From Sphaerobacter thermophilus DSM 20745 (GTDB lineage Bacteria > Chloroflexota > Chloroflexia > Thermomicrobiales > Thermomicrobiaceae), in assembly GCF_000024985.1 (NCBI RefSeq), contig NC_013523.1:744001-808000 (forward strand): a stretch of DNA of 64,000 bases, in the 5' to 3' direction. The notes below the pieces were generated by a model. That model made no database searches. It was given only the letters and a program-made list of their open reading frames with translations, and was not told the DNA's origin. Positions 43,966 to 53,407 of this stretch are shown here, one piece after another; position 1 is the stretch's first letter; every line of letters begins with the position of its first letter. The translations under genes and the position numbers were made by a program.

Positions 43966-45132
43966 ATGGCGCTGCAGGTGACGACCTTCGAGCCCGTCAT
44001 CGTCGAGGACGCGGTCTTTCTCATTGAACGGGTAGTCAGGACCGCGGGCGAGGTCACGGCGCGCGTGAACGACCTGGTCGAGCCGGAGACGAAGCTGGCA
44101 ACTGAGTCCAGTGAGGCCGGTCGGACCTTGACGCTCCACCTGGCGCGCGAACTGGGCGTCGCGCCCAACACGGTATCGCGCTACCTGACCAAGCCGATCG
44201 GTTCGGCCTTCCAGGCCGGCGAGGCCGTGGCCCGAACGCGGCGCGGGTTGCGCGTCATCACCGCCTCAGCGCCGAGCGCGGGGACGCTGACGGCGGTCGA
44301 CGAGGCGACCGGGACGGCAACCCTGGCGCCGGAGGCTCCGACCAGGGAGTTGCCGGCCCTGGTCTACGGTCAGGTGGACACGGTGCTGGAAGGGCGCGGC
44401 GCGCTAATCCGCGCCAGCGGTGCCCGGCTGCGCGGCACATTCGCCGTGGGAGGCGAGGTCTGGGGCCCGCTGAAGGTGGCGATCGACCGCCCCGACCGGG
44501 AGCTGACCCCGGACGCCATTACGCCCGACCTTTCCGGGGCGGTGGTGCTGGGCGGGATGACCCTCGGTGCCGCGGCCATGCGCCGATTGGCCGAGGTCAG
44601 TGCCCGGGCCGTCATCGTCGGCAGCGTCAGCGAGGCCGAGGTGCGCAGGGTGCTCTCTCCGTCGGAGGTGCTGCCGCCTGCGGGAGTGTGGCGGTCTCTC
44701 GGCCGCGGTCGCGCCCTGGCGGCCGGTTCCGAACGGGCACCGGTGACCGTCTTCGTCACCGAGGGCTTCGGCCGCTGGCCGATGGCGGCGCCGATCTTCG
44801 ACTTCCTGGCGCGCCGGGAGGGCCAGGTCGCCAGTCTGCTGGTACCGCGGGACGGCGCGGCACCCGAAGCGCCGCCGGAACTGTATTTCACAGTGGCGAC
44901 GGTTGAGGACGACGCGAGCATCCAGCGCATCGAGCCGGCCGACGGCGTGGTTGCGCGGCTGGTTGACCCGACACACCTCGGCACGGTCGTGACCTGCCGC
45001 GGCGGCGTGCTGCTCGAGCGCGGGCCGTTCGGTGCCCAGGAGGTGGTGGAGGTCGAGTTCACCACGGGCACCCGCCGTCGCGTTCCTCTGGCGAATCTGG
45101 AACTGCTCACCGCCGAGGCGCAGTCGAGCTAA
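43966..45132 (+). CDS. Uncharacterised beta-rich protein of the MutL-like operon
   Basis: 388 aa, 17 bases after the MutL-like gene. The family is not recognised by eye. The N-terminal 85 residues contain acidic strands and GVAPNTVSRYLTKPIGSAFQAGEAVA, which resembles lipoyl/biotinyl-type barrels or RnfC-like hairpins. The middle has LSGAVVLGGMTLGAAAMRRL and RAVIVGSVSE, consistent with an alpha/beta domain. A FVTEGFGRWPMAAPIFDFL segment lies near residue 262, and the end is a beta domain. No signal peptide, membrane helix or catalytic motif is evident. Co-transcription with the zinc-ribbon and MutL-like genes suggests a common complex. Confidence 0.7.
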   Translation: MALQVTTFEPVIVEDAVFLIERVVRTAGEVTARVNDLVEPETKLATESSEAGRTLTLHLARELGVAPNTVSRYLTKPIGSAFQAGEAVARTRRGLRVITASAPSAGTLTAVDEATGTATLAPEAPTRELPALVYGQVDTVLEGRGALIRASGARLRGTFAVGGEVWGPLKVAIDRPDRELTPDAITPDLSGAVVLGGMTLGAAAMRRLAEVSARAVIVGSVSEAEVRRVLSPSEVLPPAGVWRSLGRGRALAAGSERAPVTVFVTEGFGRWPMAAPIFDFLARREGQVASLLVPRDGAAPEAPPELYFTVATVEDDASIQRIEPADGVVARLVDPTHLGTVVTCRGGVLLERGPFGAQEVVEVEFTTGTRRRVPLANLELLTAEAQSS

Positions 45133-45155
45133 GGCTTTGTTCTTGAGCGGTCCGA

Positions 45156-45216
45156 GCCCCGTCACCCTCTGGCCCCCTCTCCCGCTGCAGGAGAGGGGGC
45201 CAGAGGGTGACGGGGC
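45156..45216. repeat. 27-bp perfect palindrome, dispersed-repeat candidate
   Basis: Arms 45156-45182 and 45190-45216 are perfectly complementary with a seven-base loop. The core GGCCCCCTCTCCC is shared with the hairpin at 28623-28635. It lies right after a convergent gene end and resembles REP-like elements. Confidence 0.7.
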
Positions 45217-45240
45217 ACGACCACGAGCGCGGCGTCCGCG

Positions 45241-45287
45241 CCACACGAAACGAGCCGGAGCGCAACGCTCCGGCTCGTTTCGTGTGG
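45241..45287. terminator. 22-bp perfect hairpin between convergent transcripts
   Basis: Arms 45241-45262 and 45266-45287 pair perfectly around a 3-nt loop (core GAGCCGGAGCG). There is no T-run beyond the arm, but placement between the MutL-like operon and dnaK suggests a bidirectional terminator. Confidence 0.7.
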
Positions 45288-45310
45288 CGTTCGGCGTTGG
45301 CCGCGGGGAT

Positions 45311-47227
<1,917 letters not shown>

Positions 47228-47269
47228 GCTGCAGTCCTCCGTCACACTCGAACGTCCGCGCGACCCGCG

Positions 47270-47857
47270 TTACGCATCCGTGGGGGCCCGCCCATCTCCA
47301 CTGGTCGCCTGCCCGACCTTCACGATCGCGGGGCGTAGGACGCGGTCGTGCAGCAGATAGCCGCGTTGGAACTCCTGGACCACGGTGTCGGCCGACTCTG
47401 CGCCCTCCTCGACGGTCACGGCCTCGTGCAGCGCCGGGTCGAACGGCTTGCCCACCGCTTCGATCGGGCGGACGCCTTCTGCCTCGAGGATCGACCAGAG
47501 CTTCCGCTCGATCAGCAGAATCCCCTGAATCCACGGGTCGTCGCGGTGCTCGGCGGGCACCGACTCCACAGCGCGGTTCAAGTCATCCAGTACCGGGAGC
47601 AGGCGAGCGATCAGGTTCTCACTAGCATGCTTGCGGATCTCCTGGACCTCCTGCTCGGTGCGGCGCCGGAAGTTGATGAGTTCGGCGCGCGCGCGCTGTG
47701 CCTGCTCCAGGTACTCCGCGGCTCGCGCGCGCTCCTGCTCAAGCAGGTTCTGCAGTTCCTGCGCGCTGGGTTCTTCCGTCGGTGGTGCTTCTGCCTGGTC
47801 GTCGCCGGTCGTAGTGGTCTCGTCCGGCGCCGGGGTTGGATCCTGTCGCTCGTCCAT
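47270..47857 (-). CDS. grpE: Nucleotide exchange factor GrpE
   Basis: 195 aa. It releases ADP from DnaK. There is an acidic, disordered N-terminus of about 35 residues, then a long coiled coil (ELQNLLEQERARAAEYLEQ, LINFRRRTEQEVQEIRKHA). The beta-domain has signature-like LLPVLDDLNRAVE near residue 85 and VVQEFQRGYLLHDRVLRPAIVKVG near 162 (in part). It is between hrcA and dnaK with short gaps of about 30-45 bases. Confidence 0.96.
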   Translation of the reverse strand: MDERQDPTPAPDETTTTGDDQAEAPPTEEPSAQELQNLLEQERARAAEYLEQAQRARAELINFRRRTEQEVQEIRKHASENLIARLLPVLDDLNRAVESVPAEHRDDPWIQGILLIERKLWSILEAEGVRPIEAVGKPFDPALHEAVTVEEGAESADTVVQEFQRGYLLHDRVLRPAIVKVGQATSGDGRAPTDA

Positions 47858-47887
47858 AACGTTCAGCGGCCCTCCACGTCGCGCGAC

Positions 47888-48931
47888 TTAGTCTTCGTCT
47901 TCCTCTGCGTCGTAGATATCTCGCAAGAGATTGGTCATGACCTGCGCGATGTAGCGCACGGTCGAGATCGAGCGCCCATACGGCATGCGCGTTGGACCGA
48001 CAACCCCGAGGAGCCCCGCCACCTGGTTTCGCGCCCCGTAACTCGCGGCCACGACCGCGAACGGGTGAAGGTCGGCCGCCCGGTGCTCCTTCCCGATAAT
48101 GACCTGGACATCGTCGCCGGGTTGGAGTTGCGGCAGCAGCAGCGACAGGATGGCGCCGCCCCGCAGGAGTTCGAGGAGACGCTGGGCGATCGGCCCGCCC
48201 TCGATCTCCGGCTGCTGCAGCACGTAGTCGAGCCCCTCAGCGAAGAATTCGGTCTGCGACTCCTGCTCGGTCAGGCGCAGCAGGTCGGCCAGTTGCTCCA
48301 GGATGAACGAGGCCAGGCCACCTGCACCCGGGGCGAGTTGCCGGATCTGCTCGTGTGTCAGATCGCGGATCTCGGGGTTGAGCCGCTGGCTGAGGGCGCT
48401 CAGTTCCTCCTGGCTGACCTCGTCCTGGAGCTGGAGGACCACCTCCCGCACCGTGCCGGTCTGTGTGACCGCGACCAGGAGGACGACTCGCCCGCGCAGG
48501 TTGATCAACTCAAAGTGGCGCATGCGCTCCACGCTGCTGCGCGGGGGCGTCACCAGCGACAGGTTGCCGCTCATGTCGGCCAGCACCACCGCGGCCAGCT
48601 TGGCCCAGCTTTCGATCTGAGCCTCCACCTGGCGGAACTGGTGGCTGATCGTGATCTGCTCGGGGATCGGCAGCCGTGCCTCATCGAGCAGGTACTCGAC
48701 ATAGTAGCGGTAGCCACGATCCGTCGGGACGCGGCCCGCCGAGGTGTGGGGATGCGCCAGGTACTCATGCTCCTCAAGCTCGCCCATCTCGCTCCGCACG
48801 GTGGCAGGGCTGATCCCCAGGTCATAGCGCTCGATCAGGCTTTTTGAGCCCACCGCGCGCCCCGTGCGGATGTACTCCTGCACGATGAGCTTGAGAATCG
48901 TCTGCTGCCGTTGACTCAGTTCTGGCTGCAC
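47888..48931 (-). CDS. hrcA: Heat-inducible transcription repressor HrcA
   Basis: 347 aa with a GTG start behind GAGGTGAACG. It represses class I heat-shock genes by binding CIRCE and needs GroEL to fold. The N-terminal winged helix contains SQRQQTILKLIVQEYIRTG, then VGSKSLIERYDLGISPATVRSEMGELE (in part) and HPHTSAGRVPTDRGYRYYV near residue 60. A GAF-like dimer domain follows. It is first gene of the operon and is preceded by its own CIRCE, so the operon is autoregulated. Confidence 0.96.
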   Translation of the reverse strand: MQPELSQRQQTILKLIVQEYIRTGRAVGSKSLIERYDLGISPATVRSEMGELEEHEYLAHPHTSAGRVPTDRGYRYYVEYLLDEARLPIPEQITISHQFRQVEAQIESWAKLAAVVLADMSGNLSLVTPPRSSVERMRHFELINLRGRVVLLVAVTQTGTVREVVLQLQDEVSQEELSALSQRLNPEIRDLTHEQIRQLAPGAGGLASFILEQLADLLRLTEQESQTEFFAEGLDYVLQQPEIEGGPIAQRLLELLRGGAILSLLLPQLQPGDDVQVIIGKEHRAADLHPFAVVAASYGARNQVAGLLGVVGPTRMPYGRSISTVRYIAQVMTNLLRDIYDAEEDED

Positions 48932-48943
48932 CGTTCACCTCGG

Positions 48944-48970
48944 TTAGCACTCCTAGTTGCCGAGTGCCAA
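48944..48970. promoter_or_regulatory. CIRCE operator
   Basis: TTAGCACTC, nine bases, GAGTGCCAA, one mismatch from the consensus. It sits between the hrcA promoter and the hrcA start, so HrcA bound here would block the operon. Confidence 0.95.
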
Positions 48971-48978
48971 CTCAGCGT

Positions 48979-49007
48979 AGGATACCAGTTGATACTACTT
49001 GTGTCAA
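48979..49007 (-). promoter_or_regulatory. Promoter of hrcA-grpE-dnaK
   Basis: Leftward TTGACA (49002-49007), 17-bp spacer, TATCCT (48979-48984), just upstream of CIRCE. Confidence 0.85.
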
Positions 49008-49156
49008 GGTTCCCGGGCGCTGAGCCAGGGGAGTTTCGGCACGGCGCCTCGGTTCGCTTGCTCCCAGCGCCCCCAGGCCGTAGGCTAGACCCTGCCGGGG
49101 TGACTTGCATGGTGGGTCGATCTCCCTCGTGGCTGGGGCAGGGGAATGAGTTGACG

Positions 49157-49699
49157 ATGGCGTTATCGCCGCCCGGACGGCCGCCTCGATCCTGGTTGGA
49201 CGGCGTGGGCTACGCAGCCTGTGCCTGGGCGCTCATCTTCTCGGCGCAGAGCTTCTACCACGCGGCAGGCGGGACGGCGGGAGCGGAGACGATCGGGCCG
49301 GCCATCGCCGAACCCGTGCTGGCGCGTGAGCCGCTGTGGGTCGCGGCCATGTGGATCACCGGCGGGTTGAAGGTCGCCGCGGCGCTGCTGGCGCTGGCCC
49401 TGGTGCGTCCGTGGGGCCGGCTCCTCCCGCGCCGCCTGCTCCTGATGGCGGGGTGGGGCGCGGTCGCGGTGATGGCCGTCTACGAGGGAGCTGCGAGCCT
49501 GGTGCAGCATGCGCTGATGGTGGCCGGGGTGATCGACATCCCGGCTGGCCTCGGCGCGACGGCCGCCCGTTGGCACCTCGCCCTCTGGGACCCGTGGTGG
49601 CTGCTCGGCGGGATCCTCTTCGGCCTGGCCACCTGGCGCTACCAGCGCCGCGACCAGGACGGCTCGGCGCCTGTTCCACCCGGGCCTCATTCCGAGTAG
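49157..49699 (+). CDS. Small integral membrane protein (DUF3995-like)
   Basis: 180 aa from the ATG at 49157; the start could also lie at ATG 49109. Four membrane helices are expected: about residues 17-33, 60-82, 92-112 and 143-160. The layout and the WDPWWLLGGILFGLATW final helix resemble DUF3995 membrane proteins, whose function is unknown. It is followed after 30 bases by an RDD-family gene, and the pair may be co-transcribed. Confidence 0.7.
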   Translation: MALSPPGRPPRSWLDGVGYAACAWALIFSAQSFYHAAGGTAGAETIGPAIAEPVLAREPLWVAAMWITGGLKVAAALLALALVRPWGRLLPRRLLLMAGWGAVAVMAVYEGAASLVQHALMVAGVIDIPAGLGATAARWHLALWDPWWLLGGILFGLATWRYQRRDQDGSAPVPPGPHSE

Positions 49700-49729
49700 C
49701 CGGGCCACGCCCGGGGATGAGGGGGACTC

Positions 49730-50323
49730 ATGACCATCTCCGTACCGACCGCACTGCCTGCCCGGATCGTGCTTCGGCGGTGCCTCGCCTACGCAATCGA
49801 CGTCGCGCTCGCCTACGGGGTGTTTGTGGGCGTCCAAACGGCGCTCACCCCCATTCGCAACCGGCTTGACCCGGTGTGGATGACATCGGGCCCGCGCCTC
49901 GAAGGGTATATCTTCCTCACCATCTCGCTACCCGTCTGGTGCTACTTCACGCTCTGCGAGGGATCGCGGTGGCAGGCGACGGTCGGCAAGCGGCTCCTGG
50001 GATTACGCGTCGTCACTGCGACCGGAGAGCGCGTGGGGTGGGGGCGGGCGCTCCTCCGCACGGTGGTGAAGTTGCTCCCCTGGGACATTGCCCACGTGAC
50101 GGTTGCTTTGCCGAGGCCACTCTTCATTGACCCGAACACCGGCGCGCTCGACTGGACGCGGGGTGACTTCCGTCCTGGATTCCTGCTCGCGTATGCGGTG
50201 CTCGCGCTCACGCTGGTAGCCGTGGTTCGTACTCCGCGCCGGCAGGCGCTGCACGATCTGGCCGCCGGGACGGTCGTGGTGCCGGAGCCGAGGCGCGGCG
50301 AGCGTGCAGAGATACCAAGTTAG
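49730..50323 (+). CDS. RDD-family membrane protein
   Basis: 197 aa. It opens with RRCLAYAIDVALAYGVFVGV, the Arg-Asp-containing first helix of RDD proteins, and has the conserved GSRWQATVGKRLLGLRVVTATG near residue 78 and a final RQALHDLAAGTVVV. Three to four membrane helices. The family is implicated in sodium/proton exchange or in quality control, without a settled function. Probably co-transcribed with the DUF3995-like gene. Confidence 0.88.
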   Translation: MTISVPTALPARIVLRRCLAYAIDVALAYGVFVGVQTALTPIRNRLDPVWMTSGPRLEGYIFLTISLPVWCYFTLCEGSRWQATVGKRLLGLRVVTATGERVGWGRALLRTVVKLLPWDIAHVTVALPRPLFIDPNTGALDWTRGDFRPGFLLAYAVLALTLVAVVRTPRRQALHDLAAGTVVVPEPRRGERAEIPS

Positions 50324-50345
50324 AGAGAAGGTCCGCTCGCGTGGA

Positions 50346-51455
50346 TCAGGCGTCACCCGGGTAGCCGAGCCAGGCTTTCCACTCCTGGTCGAGCTCGTCG
50401 AGGCTGATGCCGAGCGCGCGCTGGACGGCCTCGTCGTAGGAGACACCCTCGCGGAAGACGTTGATGAGATCGGCCATCGCGTCGGTTCCCTTCTCCTCGA
50501 TGATGAAGCGCGCGATGCTTTCGCTCTCGGCGTAGGCCAGGATGGCGGCCGCAGGGTCCGCCGGGAAAGCGGAGTTGAGCGCGCGGACGGTGTCGAGCCG
50601 CCCTTCTCGCGCGGCGCGCTGGATCACCGGCGCGAAGCGATCGTCCGGCACCTCTTGGTAGTAGCTCGCGATCCCCTCGTTGAGCCAGGGCGGCGGCGCA
50701 TTGTAGGGGTTGGCGGTCGCCTGAGCCATGACGACGTGGACGACCTCGTGGCTCAGCATGCGGGCGACCTCGCCGGTGTCGCCGGGCTGGATCGCCACGA
50801 CGATCAGGCCGAGGTCAGGCTCGGCGAAACCTCCCACCCAGTCGTCGCTGCCGACCGGGAGCGCGGCGCGAAAGTCACGGTCGTTGGCGTACATGACGAC
50901 TCGGATCGGGCCTTCGGTGGTGACGCCGAAGGCGCGATCGAACCGTTCGATTGCCCGGACGGTGATGTCGAGGGCCTGCTGGGCGAAACTCTGGTTGCCC
51001 GCGTAGTAGTAGAGGGTGACGATTCCGTCCTGGAGCGACTTCCAGTCGTGCTGCTCATCCATGTAGAAGAGGCGCTGCTCGGGCGTCCTGACCGACTCGC
51101 CACTTGCCAGCGTGAGTTGCCAGTAGTAGCGCACATCGACTGCGGGTGGCAGGTAATCAAGCAGCAGGTCCACGGTGTGTGTCACATCGACGTGGGTGCC
51201 TGTGCGGGTCTGAGGACGGGCGACGTTGATGACCGGAACTCCGTCGGGGAAGTAGCGCAACTCCACCCGGGTGACCGGATCGGAGACATCGGCCTGCAGG
51301 CGGAAGGTGATTCCATTCGGAAAGTCCGGGATCGCTTCGCTCAGGTGCACGGTGAGCGTCGCGGCGCCGGCCGTGCTGAAGAGGGCCGACGCCGCGAGGG
51401 CCACGAGCGCCAAGATCAGCGCGAGGCTGAGCCGGGCGCGCGTGCTACTGCTCAT
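50346..51455 (-). CDS. Secreted gluzincin metallopeptidase (peptidase MA-like)
   Basis: 369 aa from the ATG at 51455, which overlaps the prfB stop by eleven bases. A signal peptide is evident (RLSLALILALVALAASALFSTAGA). A beta-sandwich-like region follows (about 30-130), then the peptidase domain with zinc motif HEVVH near residue 240 and the downstream Glu in PPWLNEGIASYY near 257. This is the peptidase MA superfamily layout. It is therefore an extracytoplasmic protease of unknown substrate. Downstream partner genes are absent; it ends at 50346 near the convergent RDD gene. Confidence 0.88.
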   Translation of the reverse strand: MSSSTRARLSLALILALVALAASALFSTAGAATLTVHLSEAIPDFPNGITFRLQADVSDPVTRVELRYFPDGVPVINVARPQTRTGTHVDVTHTVDLLLDYLPPAVDVRYYWQLTLASGESVRTPEQRLFYMDEQHDWKSLQDGIVTLYYYAGNQSFAQQALDITVRAIERFDRAFGVTTEGPIRVVMYANDRDFRAALPVGSDDWVGGFAEPDLGLIVVAIQPGDTGEVARMLSHEVVHVVMAQATANPYNAPPPWLNEGIASYYQEVPDDRFAPVIQRAAREGRLDTVRALNSAFPADPAAAILAYAESESIARFIIEEKGTDAMADLINVFREGVSYDEAVQRALGISLDELDQEWKAWLGYPGDA

Positions 51456-52555
51456 CGGCAGCACCGAGTTGCTGGTGGAGGTAGGCCTCGATGAAGGGGT
51501 CAATTTCCCCCTCAAACACCGCCTGGACATTGCTGGTGCTGTACTCGGTCCGGTGGTCGGTCACCATGGTGTAGGGCTGGAGCACGTAGGAGCGAATCCG
51601 GTTGCCCCAGCCGACGGCGACGTGCTCTCCCTTGAGCTTCGCCTGCTCCTCCTCGCGCTTGCGGATGGCGAGCTCGGTCAGGCGGGCGCGCAGGATCTTC
51701 ATCGCCGTCTCGCGGTTCTGGATCTGGGACCGCTCGTTCTGACAGGTGACCACGATCCCGGTCGGCAGGTGGGTGATGCGCACCGCCGAGTCCGTCTTGT
51801 TGACGTGCTGGCCGCCGGCACCGGAGGAGCGGTAGGTGTCGATGCGGATCTCATCGTCGCGGATGACGATTTCGGTATCCTCCTCGACCTGGGGCAAGAC
51901 CTCAACCAGCGCGAAGGCCGTGTGCCGCCGGTGGGCCTGATCGAACGGCGAGAGCCGCACGAGCCGGTGGGTTCCGGCCTCACCCTTGGTGTACCCGTAG
52001 GCATACGGGCCCCGGATCTCAATCGTTGCGCTCTTGATCCCGGCCTCTTCCCCCTCGGTAACGTCGAGCACCTGAGCCTGGAATCCCCGGTTGCTCGCCC
52101 AGCGCAGGTACATACGCATCAGCATCTCGGCCCAGTCCTGGGCGTCGACGCCACCGGTCCCGGCGTGGATCGCCATGATGGCGTCGTGCTCGTCGTACTG
52201 GCCGCTGAGCAGGAGGTTCAATTCGAGTTGCTCGACGCCGCGAAGGACACGCTCGGTCTCGGCCGCGATCTCGTCGCGGAGGTCGTCGTCTGCTTCAGCC
52301 AGGTCGATGAGTTCACGCAGGTCGGCGGCCTGCTGGTGGAGCTCCGTCCAGGTTTCAACCTGGTTACGGAGCGCGCCGAGGCGGCGCATCACGCGCTGTG
52401 CGCCTGCGCCGTCGTTCCAGAACTCGGGGTCCGCGGAGCGAGCTTCCAGTTCTTCAATCTCGCGCTGCTTGGCAGGCAAGTCAAAGACGCACCCCGATCC
52501 GGTCGAGGCGCTCAAGCATCCCAGTGACAGTGGCTTCCAGGTTCTCGATCGTCAT
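51445..52555 (-). CDS. prfB: Peptide chain release factor 2, with programmed +1 frameshift
   Basis: RF2 reads UGA and UAA stop codons. Translation starts at ATG 52555 (GGGAG seven bases upstream) and runs 24 codons (MTIENLEATVTGMLERLDRI then GVRL) to an in-frame UGA at 52481-52483. A +1 shift at CUU-UGA continues as DLPAKQREIEEL to the stop at 51445, giving about 369 aa. The shift site CGTCTTTGAC with the upstream GGGG stimulator is the classical autoregulatory signal. The SPF-equivalent tripeptide region, the GGQ motif (SSGAGGQHVNKTDSAVRITH, in part, near residue 250) and the C-terminal domain are intact. The window's open frame starts later only because of the shift. Confidence 0.95.
52476..52490 (-). 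promoter_or_regulatory. prfB programmed frameshift site
   Basis: Sense strand reads CGT-CTT-TGA-C. The CTTTGA slippery stop, preceded by GGGG, matches the prfB recoding site known from many bacteria. RF2 abundance sets the balance between termination and shift. Confidence 0.92.
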
Positions 52556-52697
52556 GCATCAGCTCCCGAATGACGCGCGAACATCCTGACAGCTATCCCC
52601 CGCGCGTCGTGCTTCACAGTATCCGATCAAGTATAGCATCGCCCGCGCGGTTTCAGGGAGGCCGCGTCGAGCTGCTGACAGAACAGGGATGCGTAGA

Positions 52698-52735
52698 TGA
52701 CATGTTCGTCATCCAAGGATTTATTGACATGTTCG
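52698..52735. promoter_or_regulatory. Two direct copies of TGACATGTTCG upstream of the FAH pseudogene
   Basis: Identical 11-mers start at 52698 and 52725. The first is also inside the inverted repeat GATGAC-N6-GTCATC. The second overlaps the TTGACA -35 hexamer. They look like binding sites for a transcription factor. Confidence 0.5.
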
Positions 52736-52752
52736 CGTGTACAAGTGATGAT
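52724..52752 (+). promoter_or_regulatory. Candidate promoter of the FAH-family pseudogene
   Basis: TTGACA, 17-bp spacer, GATGAT. The surroundings are notably more AT-rich than the rest of the window. Confidence 0.5.
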
Positions 52753-52816
52753 ACGAGTATCGCAGCTAAGGATTCCTGCTAAGTGAATAGGCGCCGCGTG
52801 CGTGTGAGGAGGCGCC

Positions 52817-53407
52817 ATGCGCATCGCTATGGCCGATGGCAGTCGGATCGGCGTCATCGCGGTTGACAGTTCTTTCGTCGATGTCGGCGATCTCTTGCAA
52901 CAGTTCGATCCGCTCGGTCCCGAGGACCTCCTGCCGGACCTCATCACCCACTTCCAGGAGCTGCGGGACACCCTCTCACAGCGAGTCGCAGCCGGGGGCG
53001 GGGTACCACTCGAGCGTGTGAGGCTTCGGTCGCCGGTGGTGCGCCCGTCGAAGATCATCTGCCTGATCGGCAACTACCGTGAGGGCACCGATCGTCCGCC
53101 GCAAATTCTCGACATCTTCTTCAAGTCGCCGGAGGGGATCGTGGGGCCTGGCGACACGGTAATCCTCCCGCCGCACCCCGCCACGATCTTCCACCATGAG
53201 GCCGAGCTGGCGGTCATCGTCGGCCGCGAGGCGAAGGACCTCGCGGCCGACGAGGCGATGGACGCGGTCTTTGGCTACACGGTGTTCAACGATGTGTCCG
53301 CCCGTGGGCTGGGCCGCTAGGGGATCAATAGTTTTCTCGGCAAGTCGTTCGACACCTTCGCGGGTTTCGGGCCGATGCATCAGGGGGCCGGCGCTAGCTC
53401 CCGGTAG
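52817..53407 (+). pseudogene. Fumarylacetoacetate hydrolase-family protein, interrupted and truncated
   Basis: The ATG at 52817 follows GAGGAGGCGCC. The frame reads 167 aa with an N-terminal cap and the start of the FAH core: ICLIGNYREGTD, FFKSPEGIVGPGD, HHEAELAVIVGREAKDL (metal-binding Glu pair) and FNDVSARGLGR. A TAG at 53318-53320 breaks it. The same frame continues after the stop with SFLGKSFDTFAGFGPM, recognisable FAH sequence, before ending at 53405-53407. About the last 90-100 residues of a normal FAH core are missing. The end lies against the convergent acyltransferase gene. Regulatory sequences upstream still look intact, so decay may be recent. Confidence 0.82.

Noticed and set aside
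52481-52483. prfB as a frameshifted pseudogene
   Set aside because: The stop and shift context match the known programmed recoding site, and the rest of the protein is intact.
53318-53320. Recoded stop (selenocysteine or pyrrolysine) in the FAH-family gene
   Set aside because: The codon is TAG, not TGA, and the reading frame ends again within 30 codons with the family C-terminus missing; ordinary decay is simpler.
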